From: Isoetes taiwanensis
Lineage: Eukaryota; Streptophyta; Lycopodiopsida; Isoetales; Isoetaceae
Assembly: GCA_021234155.1 (NCBI GenBank)
Contig: JAJEKV010000024.1
Span: forward strand, 17,197,030-17,261,029
Direction: 5' to 3'
DNA: 64,000 nucleotides
The notes under the pieces were generated by a model. That model made no database searches. It was not told the DNA's origin and saw nothing but the letters and a program-made list of their open reading frames with translations. Shown one piece after another: positions 11,046 through 21,792 of the stretch (position 1 is its first letter; each line of letters starts with the position of its first letter). A program made the translations under genes and the position numbers.

Positions 11046-11950
11046 TTGAATTTAACATGGTTTATATGTTGTTGTGTGGCAGCTGCCTCTCGATTACTTG
11101 CTCCTCAGGAGGTCCCTTTGTTCCTCTCGACTTTGCTTTTGGTGTTTTCCGCCCGCGCCCCCTCTACTCTTACGACTTACATGGCTTTGTTCCGCCGCTT
11201 TGTTGTTTGGTGCCGCCTCCATGCCGTTTCTTATCTCCCAGCTTCCCCCTTTGTTGTTGCCGCCTTTTTTGCCACTCTTAATTATTCTCATCTGTCGCCC
11301 TCGTCCATTACTTCGGCCTCTGCTGCAATATCCTTTTTTCATCAAGTTTTCAAGCTGCCCTTCCCCGCTGTTCTTCCTTTACCGTCCTTGGCTCGTCAGT
11401 CTACTTCTCGTGGAGCTCGTCCCCCTCGCACATTGCTTCCCCTCATGCCTCAACATGTTCGCTCTATTGTTCTCCATTTTGCGCCACCCGCGGCCCCGTT
11501 CCCTTCTTTGGCCCGTGCTGCCCTCATCGTCCTTTCTTTTGCCGCTTTTTTACGCATCTCTGAGGCTCTCGCTCTTAACTGGCGTGATCCTTCTTTTTCG
11601 TTATCTCATGTTGACATTTTTATCCGCCGTTCTAAACGCGATCAACTTGCCCGCGGTCATACGGTTTCTTTAGCCCGTTTGACCTCGCTCGCATGCCCCG
11701 TCACTATTCTTCAACGTTTGATCTCCACCGGTTCTTACCATCTCCTCGATCCTCCGACAGGCGGGCCTCTTTTTCGCTCCTCCCCCTCTTCTTTGCGCCC
11801 TTTATCCTATTCGACTGCCCGCTTATGGTAGAGGGATTGCCTTTTGGCTATAGGCTTGGACCCGTCTCTTTATGGTAGTGCGCGTGCGCTGCGTCGCGAG
11901 GCCGGCATTCTTCGCCATGGGTTCTATATGATGCGGCTTCGTGCTCCGCG
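11046..11950 (+). pseudogene. tyrosine recombinase of YR element, decayed
   Basis: The frame 11046-11831 resembles a tyrosine recombinase. An N-terminal core-binding-like part (TYMALFRRFVVWC, PSSITSASAAISFFHQVF) is followed by catalytic box I (LRISEALALNWRD, conserved Arg) and a beta-hairpin with IFIRRSKRDQ. A stop at 11832 precedes the rest in another reading, where the usual His-x-x-Arg box appears as ARALRR and the region after GDW-like RRWRS lacks a clear Tyr nucleophile. The enzyme would cut and rejoin DNA through a 3'-phosphotyrosine. This copy is probably inactive. Confidence 0.65.
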
Positions 11951-12061
11951 ACGCTGGCGTTCCTCGTCTTCTCACTCTGCTTTCGTTTCCGTGACCCGTC
12001 TCAACATTGGGAGGTGTCGCGGCGGTTGGGCTTGTAGTTAGGAAGTTCTCACGGTAGTCGG

Positions 12062-12096
12062 CGGTTTTTGTGTCTATTGCGAGTCCCTTCCTCAAT
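12062..12096 (+). repeat. B1 internal repeat of YR element
   Basis: It shares the run ttttgtgtctattgcgag and following bases with B2 (13118-13152) and abuts A2 directly, forming a junction equivalent to a circularised element. Confidence 0.8.
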
Positions 12097-12221
12097 CGCA
12101 TCGATCCGGAACCATCGGATCGCCATTATTGAGGAGGGACGAGCCACTATATCAGGCTCTTTCCCCTTCAGCACCGGTTATCGGCGTCTTCTCACAGCAG
12201 CTTCCTTCCTTCTCCGAGCTT
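12097..12221 (+). repeat. A2 internal repeat of YR element
   Basis: It is a near-identical copy of A1 (5173-5295), starting at cgcatcgatccg with the same GATCCG...CGGATC palindrome. Differences are clustered near positions 12108-12127. Confidence 0.85.
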
Positions 12222-12330
12222 CCCTCCCTTCCCGCCTTGCTCAGGGGGACACGTCTGTTTCATGTTGTTCACTTTGCATTTACTATAATAATGTTTTTTG
12301 CGTCACTATCATGTCATTTGTCATATGTTG

Positions 12331-12500
12331 TTTTTATTTCCACCTTGAGGGTGATGCTATTTATTTCCACCTTGAGGGTGATGCTATTTTTTTCCACCTT
12401 GAGGGTGATGCTATTTTTTTCCACCTTGAGGGTGATGCTATTTTTTCCACCTTGACGGTGATGCTATTTATTTCCACCTTGAGGGTGACGCATACTTAAT
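12331..12500 (+). repeat. 25-27-bp minisatellite, about six or seven units
   Basis: Units of the type tttccaccttgagggtgatg are tandemly repeated with a variable T run between them. The array lies between A2 and B2 of the YR element. Confidence 0.85.
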
Positions 12501-12899
12501 TTCCACCCGCTGGGTGATGCTTTTTCACCTCTTGGGTGCTGATTTTATGTTCTAATTTGCTCTTCTTTGCAGGGGTTGATTGTGCGGCTTGCCTTGTCCA
12601 TGCCATGCATGTTAGTTCCTTCTAACCATTTACGGGTATTTTTGGGGTTCTTTTGAGCTGCTGCAGGTTTTTTGCGGTCGTTTGGGGGTCCTGCTTTTTC
12701 GACTCCGCCATCGACATGTCTCCTTCGTCTCTCCGGCGTCCGCCATCTTCTGGGGTCTTGCTAGATTGGTGTTCGCCAGCACATCATCTTTTTCGGTTCT
12801 CCAGGCAACACATTCGGGGCTTCTGCCGTCCTCTGGGGTCCTGCTATTTTTGGATTCGCCGTCCCTCCATCTTCTTCGGTTTTCCAGGCATCACATTCA

Positions 12900-12980
12900 A
12901 GGTTGTTGGCGACCATTTCTCATTAGGGTTTTCCTCGAAAACCCGAAAGGGCGGGGTTTTTTATCCCGGTGAGAAGTTGT
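12900..12980 (+). other. C/G-rich hairpin module shared with LINE family B 3' UTR
   Basis: The module reads cctcgAAAACCC-gaaa-GGGcgggGTTTTTT. It resembles the LINE B 3' UTR hairpins at 42754-42782 and 57755-57763 and, on minus, 49777-49806, which have ttcg as the loop. It can fold as a stem with a GNRA-type loop. Confidence 0.5.
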
Positions 12981-13117
12981 CGCCATTACCCTTCTATGTT
13001 GCCTGTGCACATTTCTTTTTATGGGGTAGTCCGATATTGTTCCTATGGTCGGCTACCCCTCTCTATTCTTCAAACCATTGTATACTGCTGCTGTGATGAA
13101 TGACAAGCCTATTCGGC

Positions 13118-13152
13118 CGGTTTTGTGTCTATTGCGAGTCCCTTCCCAGAAT
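13118..13152 (+). repeat. B2 right terminal repeat of YR element
   Basis: It ends ...cttcccagaat exactly where the LINE A endonuclease frame resumes (ggagattttaatgcg at 13153). It matches B1 at 12062-12096. Confidence 0.8.
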
Positions 13153-13311
13153 GGAGATTTTAATGCGCGGACCAAAGGAGCTCAGTCTGTCATATTTGAG
13201 CAACCAGGAGATGTTCGCTTATCAGAATATGTAGATCCAGACACTCTCAGACCTAGTTATTATATGGGCATGAGGAAGGTATTCAGGAAATATAGACAGC
13301 CTTTGATAATG
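13153..13311 (+). pseudogene. LINE A ORF2, endonuclease middle part
   Basis: It encodes GDFNARTKG, the conserved Asp/Asn catalytic block of LINE APE-type endonucleases, followed by YVDPDTLRPSYY and [12 protein letters not shown]. It continues the frame cut at 5172 and is cut again at 13311 by the Lon-fragment insertion. The next block (HLMGDYLLEL) resumes at 22208. Confidence 0.85.
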
Positions 13312-14338
13312 TATTTACCTGTTCGGCTTTGACACCGGATGATTCGCGTGCAGCACGTTCAAGGTAGTCGCGTGCAATATGCATCTTCTCATCAGTAATA
13401 TATCCAACTAACCGGATAACTTCCATACGGTCTAGTAGAGGGCTTGGAATCATTTCCACCAGGTTCGCAGTGCAAACAAATAGCACCTAAAGAAAAATTC
13501 ATGTGTTACAGCCACAAAGGAATGAATTCCAACCCTAAGTTTCATAAACACATAATAATTTCAAAAACATCATATAATGGAACAGCTTCAAGGAATAGGA
13601 CAGCAGTTCTATTCATCTTATGAGAGACTCAAAGAACTCCAAGAGAATGGGACTAGCATAACCATCACATCGAGTGCGAGAGACTTGGCCAGTCAAAACA
13701 CGATTAACTTTACTTCTCTAAGCACCAAGGTAACTATCGTAAAAGTGCTTACAAAGAGTATACTCACGAAAGTCGAAATCAAATTTCTACAACTCCTAAA
13801 CGTTGCCCTTAATAAGTTGATGAAGCATACGCTATGTAATGAACTTTGAACTTGATCCTATTTGTGAATTCATATAATCAATGCTCGATTGGAATAATCA
13901 ATTCCTGATTGGAATAAAGGTATTCGGGATCTTAACGTTTCTTGCACAATTCTAAGCATAAACATACTGGCTTATCAGAGTTATCACACGCATAAAGACC
14001 TCCTTTCCTTTGTACACTTCAATTAATACAAACTACCTATTATCCTACAAAGGTCAGCGACATTGTACAGATTTTAAGTTATATAACTCAGTCGCACCTT
14101 AGACAGGTCTATCGTAACATCGAGGTAGTGATCCAAAAAATTGGCATTTTGCTCCGGATCAAGAAGCTCAAGCAAAGCACTTGCTGGATCACCAGCATGA
14201 CCACGCCCTAACTGCATAAGAATGCAAAACTTAGAACTTGCACATAATATCATATGATCTGTCAGTAAATAAAAAATAATGACCTTATCAATTTCATCAA
14301 TCAAAACCAAGGGATTTGCAGTTCCGGTCGATTTTAAG

Positions 14339-15491
14339 CATTGGACCATTTTTTTTTATTTTTTTTTATTTTTTGAAAGTAAGAGTTGGTTTTGTCATTA
14401 ATTATAAAATCTCAGAGATACAATGTAATAGCATGCCTTTATAGATAAGCATACCAAAAAGTGTATCAGAATCAGCCAATCACAATAATAACAGGACACA
14501 TAAAAGAGTTTGTATCCAGTGAAAAGGATGAGTCAGAGTACTGAGCAGCTACACTTAAGAAGATCCGATGGTACTCCCGTTCTTGGAGAATAGAAAAATT
14601 TTGTGACTTCCGCAATGCAGTGTAGAATTTATGGACCTTGAGAGAGAACTGATAACCTGCCAAAATTGAATCCACCAAAAAGGTAAGCCAGCACTAAATC
14701 AAATAAGAACAAAAGCGTGTTTCCTGTAGGATGGGCCAACAGCAAGGATATATCAGGTCTGGGATGAGAAGACAGAATTGAAGTATGCATTGAATACATC
14801 TGTAGTTCCAAAAAGATAGTGATTGGGTGCCCAATTATTGTGGTAGCATAGACGGAACATGTCTCTTCCTTCCAAGAGTAAAAGAAGAGAACCATAGAGG
14901 TCGGCCAACAATTTGTGATTATAGTACATGGATCTGTACCTAGTCAGCTGAGCCTCATTAAGAAGGAAATTGTTAATTGACAGAAACATCCAAAGGCAAT
15001 GGAGTTGCACAACCTCTCTGCAAAAAATGCTTGCCCACAAATCTTCACTTTCTTTCAGGTGTCTCATATGCCCTTTTTTCATGAGAAATGATTCCATGGA
15101 GGAGGCAATGTCATTCTTCATAATGTGGTCATTTGAAGTCTGACTGAAAGGAGACTGGCTGTTGTCGAATTTATTGCTCCCCTCTCCACGCAGGAATTCA
15201 AGATACTCTAGGATCAACAGAGAGAAACAAGTTAGAATCCACAACATTAAGGTTTGAAGCAAATAAACTGTAGTGTCCCCTAAACTGCCCAAAGACCTCC
15301 CACTTCCTGTCAAAGTTAGTACCAAATTTCTTTTTATGAGCAGTTGCAATAGTCTCAAAGTCAAACTGAAAATGCATCTTAATCCAGAAGATAGAAGGAT
15401 TCTTATGACCATATAACACCCGATTTCTTGCTTTCCAAATATTCCACAAAGCAATGTAAATGATTGAATTTGTAAACATTGGACCATTTTT
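14339..15491 (-). mobile_element. 5'-truncated L1-type LINE in a Lon exon, with 15-bp target duplication
   Basis: The host exon sequence cattggaccattttt occurs at 14339-14353 and 15477-15491, flanking 1.12 kb (14354-15476). On minus the insert ends in an A-rich tail just before the duplication. It encodes a C-terminal zf-RVT-like segment of plant L1 ORF2 (IALWNIWKARNRVLYG near 15430). This is target-primed insertion of a 5'-truncated LINE. It splits the Lon block after GKMVQC, which is repeated on both sides. Confidence 0.85.
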
Positions 15492-16643
15492 CCAGGCATT
15501 GCTCCAACATATGTTCGCCGATGACCCTGGAAAGGAAACATGCTTCAGTCTATTTCCAACAGAAAGGAGGTCGAAATTTTCGCATGCTATTTCTTAGACC
15601 TTAATTTCAGCGACATCACTTAAACCCCCAACCGAAAAGCGAAAGAACTTGCGGTTAAGTGCATGAGCTATAGAACGTCCAATACTTGTCTTTCCAGTTC
15701 CCGGAGGCCCCTTTCCTGCAAAAAATACAAAAAGCTTTTACAAAGTAGGAGCAGGAAATTAAATAATGCAAAAACTCATTTTCTTGTCAATTTATGGAGA
15801 TTTAGTGAGTCAAATGTAGCCGCCACCTACTACTTATCTGACACATTATACTTGCCAGGCCCGAACCTATACTTTAGCCAAACATGCCCCCCTCTGGGTA
15901 ACAAGGAGTTCATTTAACTGCCATTTTACTTCCAGGACCATTTACTGACACTAGCATGTGAAAATTTTCACTAGCATGAAATAATAAGCTTTATGTATCT
16001 ATAAGACAAGTACAATATTATAGTTATTAACTCTTCTTTTCTATGTGGTAAGGTCTATTGGTTCTCCTTTCATGGTTTCCAATATGATTCCTCGTTTCAT
16101 GTTTTCGAAAATAAATGTTACATTCATCGCAAAAATATTTACTAAATACAAAATTGATCACAGACCACCCTATCTAATCCATAGTTGCGCCAACCTGCCA
16201 ACAGTGATGAGGTGTTTTCTCATTGGGATCTTGAGATATATATATTATATCATAAGTCTAGATAGAGGCAACCTTGTCCCACCCTAGATATTTCACCATG
16301 CTCTGGGATATGCAAATTGATAGAAGGATTATTAATTTTCTTCTCCAAAACGTGGTGCAGAGTGCAGACAAGCATTTCTGTAAATAGCACTATATCAAGG
16401 TTGCAAAGGAGAACTACAACAGAAGGAAAGGGAATGGAGCAAAATACAAACTGGCAACTGTCTACAGTCTTTGCTAATTAAGATAATCTGTATCCAAAAG
16501 TTCCACCATAAGGGAGTAATTTCAAGATAAAAAGCACCTTGGGGCTCCTCACATGCAGGGAAAAAATATAGGCTTAAATTACCTGGGTTCCAAGTCCTCA
16601 ACATCTCAGATTATCCAGACAGGCTGGTGCTGATAAATTCAAT

Positions 16644-16856
16644 TAATGGACATAGATAAACAATAGATGGGAAAACCAAAAACCTGTATTATGAGTTGAG
16701 GATTACAGCTAAATAAGAGCACACAGGAAATCAAGAGGTGCCGACTCTTAATCTCCTACATAGATGGCGCATCACCTCCCGGCATCTAACTTACTAAAAC
16801 ACGAGAACAACTCAGCAACTCTTGCTGACATGGCATCCAACTTGCCATTTCCAATA
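16644..16856 (-). repeat. 3' LTR of copia element
   Basis: It runs taatggacatag...tttccaata on plus, 213 bp. It is flanked outside by TCAAT and inside by the polypurine tract. Confidence 0.93.
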
Positions 16857-16867
16857 CTCCCCCTCAA
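16857..16867 (-). promoter_or_regulatory. polypurine tract of copia element
   Basis: On minus it reads TTGAGGGGGAG immediately before the 3' LTR, the expected primer site for plus-strand DNA synthesis. Confidence 0.8.
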
Positions 16868-16967
16868 GAGTTGCTCCCTAAGTCAACTGAAACTGAAAAT
16901 GCAAACAGCAATTTAGCATAAAGGAATCACTGAAACTGTCTACTGCAATCAAACCTTCGCCAAGCAA

Positions 16968-18973
16968 TCAAGCCTTCACCATTCCCATTTCATGAAGGCA
17001 TTCCAAAAACCTTTTCTTTGGAAGAGGTTTAGTTAAGGCATCTGCTGTCATAAACTGAGTTCTCAAATGCGTAATCACAATTTTCTTTTCTGCCACCTTT
17101 TCTCGAGTAAAATGATATTGGATCTCAATATGTTTGGCTCTTGAAAAGTTCCCTGGATTCTTTACTAAACTCACTGCTGCACGGTTATCATTGTATATTT
17201 CAGTAGGTCTGCGCTGTTCATACCCAAGTTCATTCATAAGCCTCCTGAGCCATATGGCTTCTTTTGTAGCTGCACAGACAGCCATGTACTCTGATTCACA
17301 AGTACTTACTGCGGTAGCTTTTTGCTTCTTACTGCTCCAACTCACAACTCCCCCTTGCAGCATAAAACAGAAGCCTGTGCGAGACTTACGAAGGTGAGCT
17401 TCCCCTGCATAATCAGCATCAACATACCCCTCCAAAAGAGGTGGAGAAGAGGGAGAAGCAGAATAACGCACACCAAGCATAGGTGTACCATGTAGGTAAC
17501 GAAGAATGCGCTTAATACCTTGCCAATGTTCAGGAAGAGGATGCTCTTGGAATTGACTAAGAGTGACAACACTCTCCGCAATATCAGGCCGTGTGCACAC
17601 CATAAGATGCATTAGGGATCCAATCTGACTGCGGAATGGAATCCCAAGATCAGAATCAGAGGCAGAATTGCCATGAATAGTACCTGATAAACTTGCTGAG
17701 GAAGCAGGTGTGCTAACACTTTTGCTGTACGTCATATTACATCTCTGAAGCAAAGATTCAACCGCTTTAGATTGATGCAAAGTAATAGTTCTCCGTTCCT
17801 TATCGCGAAGGACCTGCATTCCCAAGAAATATTTTAATTCGCCCAAATCTGTCATATGGAAGCGCGTAGCCAGATTTTGCTTTGTCTGAGCCATCAAAGC
17901 AAAGTTGTTAACAGCAAGAATTAAATCATCTACATACAGCACCACAATGATAAGGTGAGTGCCACATCGTTTGGAATAAATGTTCCAATCAGCTTCACTT
18001 CTTTGAAAGCCATGCGAGGTAAAGAAGTCATGGATAGTTTGATACCATAGATAGCCTTTCTGAGTTTACAGACCTTGTGAGGATCGGATACATATTCCTG
18101 AGGCTGTTGCATGTAAACATCATCATCCAAGTTACCATGCAAGAAAGCAGATTTTACATCCATTTGTTGGAGATCCAAGTCAAGGGCTGCTGCTAATGCA
18201 AGAACGACACGAACAGATGTGAGTCTCGCAACGGGGGCATAAGTTTCTTGATAGTCAATGCCGGCCTTTTGGGAACAACCCCGTGCAACAAGGCGCGCCT
18301 TATACTTTGAGATGCGATTATTCTCATCAAATTTTAACTTGTAGACCCATTTACAAGTAATGATTTTTCTGCCAGGGGGAGCTGTGCAAAGATCCCATGT
18401 ATTATTATCAATCAACGACGCATATTCCTCATCCATGGCGCATTTCCAGTGAGCACTCTCTTTGCTGTTTATTGCAGCTATATAATGCGCAGGTTCATGA
18501 TTGGAGACTGGAGTGTGGAAAGCTAGAAAAGCAGCACCTTTAGGTTTCTTGCTGGCCAAATAGTCAAGCATTTTTTCAGTAGGTTTTCTTGGTCTGGAAG
18601 ACCGTCGTAAGGCCACAGGAGTAGGGATCTCTTGATCACTTCCTTCCCCGGTTGATTCTGGCTCTGAGGGCACTTGTGGCTCACCATCAGATTCTTGATC
18701 AGATTCTTGATCACTATCAGGGTCGGAGCCAGAGGATGTTTCAAGGTCCAAAGGAGCATCAAAAGATTGCTCAAACAAAGGATCATCAACAGTTTTGCTT
18801 GAACGGCCAAAACTGAAATCATGCTCATCAAATACCACACTTCTTCGGATGATCATTTTTCTTAAAGAAGGGACATACAACTTGTATCCCTTTATGGCAT
18901 CTCCATATCCAACAAACATGCAAGGATACCGGATTTTCGCTCCTCCTTGGAGATATGAACATAAGCCTTGCAC
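16968..18973 (-). pseudogene. copia pol: end of integrase, reverse transcriptase and RNase H (two frames)
   Basis: The upper frame (18973-17930) holds the integrase tail, a Ser/Asp/Glu-rich linker and the RT start with TCKWVYKLKFDENN, ARLVARGCSQKAGIDYQETY and MDVKSAFLHGNL. The lower frame (17945-16968) holds the YVDDLIL catalytic box, then the RNase H region (GYVDADYAGE, STCESEYMAVCAATKEA, NDNRAAVSL, KHIEIQYHF). Frame is lost after the YGIK box near 18040, where a few residues normally present are missing. The RT therefore cannot be translated whole. RT copies the element RNA in virus-like particles in the cytoplasm. Confidence 0.9.
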
Positions 18974-20610
18974 CCAAATATTCTCAAGCCTTCAACTGTA
19001 GGCTTGACGCCACTCCAAGCTTCTTCAGGAACCTGATCAGCAACAGCTTTTGTGGGTACCCTATTGAGAATATATACAGCAGTATTGACTGCCTCGGCCC
19101 AAAATCTGTGACTAATGCCCTTTGAAAGGATCATGGCTCTGGCACATTCAAGAACTGTCCGATTCTTCCGCTCAACAATGCCATTTTGTTGATGCCCATA
19201 TGCTACGGACGTTTCATGTCTGATTCCTGCATCCAATAAGAAGTCACGAAATGCATCATTAATAAATTCCCCACCTTGATCTGTTCGCATGATTTTAATC
19301 TTTCTATCGCTGTAATTTTCTGCAAGTGCCTTCCATGCTTTGAAGTGAGAAAACACCTCTGATTTACGTTGAAGAAAATAAACCCAATTTTTACGAGTGA
19401 AATCATCAATGATAAGCAAGAAGAAACGAGAACCCCCAATAGATCGCCGTCTAGCTGGCCCCCAAAGATCCATATGGATTAATTCCAAAGGAACCTTTCC
19501 CCTTCTGTTGCTCTGTTTTGGAAAAGGTTTTCTGCTCAATTTGGCTAAGGCACAACCTTCACATATGCCAGATGATGCTTTGATGCTTGGAAGATGCTCC
19601 ACATATTTCTTCTCATTCATTTGTTTCAAAGCCTGAAAGTTCACGTGCCCCAATCTCTCATGCCAAATCTGATTTTGATCAACCACAGATGCACTCAAAG
19701 CTGTGTTCGGACTGCTGCACCAATCTAAACGATAGAGAGTACCCTCACAAATACCCTTTGCAAGAAGTTTACGCTGCTTATCCTTTATGTTGCACTGTCT
19801 GCCACCAAACTTAGCAGTTAGATCAGCATCGTCCAATTTTGAAATAGACAAGAGATTCACTTCAAGATCTGGTACATATAATGTGTTCTGAAGTTGGACT
19901 GTTCCTGTGGGCAGAGTTAGATCAACAACTCCAATACCTTTTATGTTGAGTTTCCCCTTTCCAATTTTTACTTTCCTCCCACATGAGATACTCTCTAGAT
20001 CTTTGAACAGGTCCTTTCTCCCAGTCATATGATCGCTGGCTCCAGAGTCCAAATACCATTTGCCTTCGGGAATTTTTGCTAGAAAACCCACACCATTAAT
20101 TGACCAAACGTCCTCCCATGCATCTACTTTGGATTGTGCTATTTTCAAATATCGGGTTCCTTGATTGAGGATATTACCCAGCAAAGACATTAGTCTGGAT
20201 AGAAGGATGGTTAGATACAAGACTAAGTTTAGAAGGCCTTGCACACAAGTGTCTAACTGTAACCATGCACAGCCTTCTATGCGTGTGGCCATGAATGCCC
20301 TGGAAGAAGAGATCATTGATTCATCACTTGATTCCCTGTCAGATTCATCTGAAGAAATTTTCTTTGAAGCTTTATGTGCCCGTGCATACTCACGTTTCTG
20401 ATTTGTTTCCCTTTTTACTTCATTCTTACGAGTGCTCTGTCTCCTTGCCTTCCTCCTATCTGGTTCTGAGCAATCTCTTGCAATATGACCAAGTTTATTG
20501 CAATTGAAGCATTTTCTAGTCTCGCTTCCTTCATGTTTAGCATTGAATGCATGTGTCTCCTTTACAGCAGAAGGCTTCTTTGCTAAAGCCTGATTTGATT
20601 CTTCCATCAA
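18892..20610 (-). pseudogene. copia gag end, protease and integrase
   Basis: In order: zinc knuckle CFNCNKLGHIARDC (~34-47), aspartic protease WYLDSGASDHMTG, GAG-pre-integrase HERLGHVNFQALKQ, then the integrase core with DLWGPARR (Asp), RTDQGGEF (Asp) and NGIVERKNRTVLECARAM (Glu). The frame is entered through a TAG codon at 20613-20611 after gag. It is lost near 18945, where the C-terminal integrase continues in another frame. The integrase joins the cDNA to chromosomal DNA with a 5-bp staggered cut, matching the TCAAT duplication. Confidence 0.9.
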
Positions 20611-21240
20611 AATCTATTGACATGCCCATTCAAGCTCTACATGTTCAGAGGACCCTATGAGATTTTTCACTCCATTGTACGTTGGTGTTAAACCAAGGAG
20701 CAGTGCTCCAACAATTAAGTCATCATCCAATCCCTTCTCCATGCCATGCAACTGAAGAGCAGCGGATTTTATCTTGGAGATGTACTCCTCTGCCGATGCA
20801 CAATCTTTAAGCTTTGTTGTGAAAACAATGGCATACAGATTGGCCTGCTGAGAAAAATGCTTTCTCTTATAAATTCGTGTAAGAAGCTCCCACGCTTCTT
20901 TTGCACTTGATGCAGCTTCAACCTGAGCTATCATAGTATCATCTAGATACTTCATGATCCTGTTTCGGGCCTGCCAGTCTTTCTGGAGCCATTTCAGCAC
21001 TGCCTGTCTGTCAAGCTCGACAGACTTGGAGTGATCTTCACTCCCTCCTGCCTTTGTGTCTTGAGTCATGCCTTTCAGCACACGTGCAGACGTGAGGGCC
21101 TGAGCCTTTTGTGACACATGTACTGGTTTTGGTTCATCCCCTGAGACGATTTGCCACAAACCCTTCTCTGCAAGCTTGCCTCTTACCTTAATGAACCAAT
21201 AGAAAGCGTTCCCATGGTTCAGTGTATCAATCTTTCCCAT
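20611..21240 (-). CDS. copia gag (capsid) region, 208 codons
   Basis: It starts MGKIDTLNHGNAFYW 60 nt inside the 5' LTR/PBS region. It contains the UBN2/retrotrans_gag-like core (NRIMKYLDDTMIAQVEAA, SAKEAWELLTRIYKRK, AEEYISKIKSAALQLHGM, ALLLGLTPTYNGV). It ends at a TAG that lies in the same frame as the downstream zinc knuckle and pol, so gag and pol are separated by one in-frame stop only. That stop could be a mutation or a readthrough site. Gag forms the particle that packages element RNA. Confidence 0.85.
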
Positions 21241-21285
21241 TGATGTGAATCTAAACCTTTAGAGACAAAGTTGGCTCACGGATCA

Positions 21286-21302
21286 GAACTGCTCTGATAC
21301 CA
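21286..21302 (-). promoter_or_regulatory. primer binding site of copia element (initiator tRNA-Met)
   Basis: On minus it reads TGGTATCAGAGCAGTTC directly after the 5' LTR, the typical plant copia PBS complementary to the 3' end of initiator tRNA-Met. Confidence 0.9.
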
Positions 21303-21515
21303 TAATGGACATAGATAAACAATAGATGAGAAAACCAAAAACCTATATTATGAGTTGAGGATTGCAGCTAAATAAGAGCACATAGGAAATCAAGAGGTGC
21401 CGACTCTTAATCTCCTACATAGATGGCGCATCACCTCCCGGCATCTAACTTACTAAAACACGAGAACAACTCAGCAACTCTTGCTGACATGGCATCCAGC
21501 TTGCCATTTCCAATA
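21303..21515 (-). repeat. 5' LTR of copia element
   Basis: 213 bp, 98% identical to the other LTR. Flanked outside by TCAAT (21516-21520). Confidence 0.93.
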
Positions 21516-21792
21516 TCAATAAGTTACCAACAATATAAATCTACTAGAAGATGCTTTAAAGTGCAACTTCCTACTTATTTTGAGATTCAGGTAGCTCCCA
21601 CTAGATGCTGGTGTGAAAATGATGCAGAAGGAAAGGAAACATCAGCAGCAGCCAGATTTAAACTCACCTTGTGCCGTACCACGGAGCTTTCCAACAGCAA
21701 TAAATTCAAGTATCCTCGCCTTTACGTCTGATAAACCATAGTGCTCATCATCAAGAATTTTTTGAGCTTGCTTTACATCGAAATTCTCCTCG

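Larger units (their letters stand above)
5173..13152 (+). mobile_element. tyrosine-recombinase element with A1-B1A2-B2 split direct repeats (Ngaro/PAT/DIRS-like)
   Basis: The edges are defined by the interrupted LINE A endonuclease. The first 123 bp (A1) recur internally at 12097 (A2). The last 35 bp (B2) recur immediately before A2 (B1), so the internal B1|A2 junction joins the element's right end to its left end. This A1...B1A2...B2 layout is that of YR retroelements (Ngaro, PAT) and fits insertion from a circle without target duplication. A decayed tyrosine recombinase lies at 11046-11950. I found no reverse transcriptase or RNase H frame inside, so it is non-autonomous, decayed, or another class of YR element. 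Confidence 0.75.
16644..21515 (-). mobile_element. Ty1/copia LTR retrotransposon, full length (4872 bp)
   Basis: Two 213-bp LTRs (16644-16856 and 21303-21515) differ at five sites by my count, all transitions (about 2.3%). The 5-bp target duplication TCAAT is at 16639-16643 and 21516-21520. Coding order on minus is gag, protease, integrase, RT, RNase H, the copia order. It lies in an intron of the Lon fragment. LTR ends are TA...TA instead of TG...CA. Three coding lesions (one stop, one frameshift, one small deletion) make it non-autonomous. Confidence 0.95.

Noticed and set aside
12938-12966. Bacterial Rho-independent terminator (hairpin plus T run), suggesting contamination
   Set aside because: The same module occurs in several LINE 3' UTRs in this window among plant elements, so it is a retroelement structure.
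13577-13849. 90-codon plus-strand gene in a Lon intron
   Set aside because: No recognised domain. It lies in an intron of the opposite strand and has no supporting splice or promoter signals.
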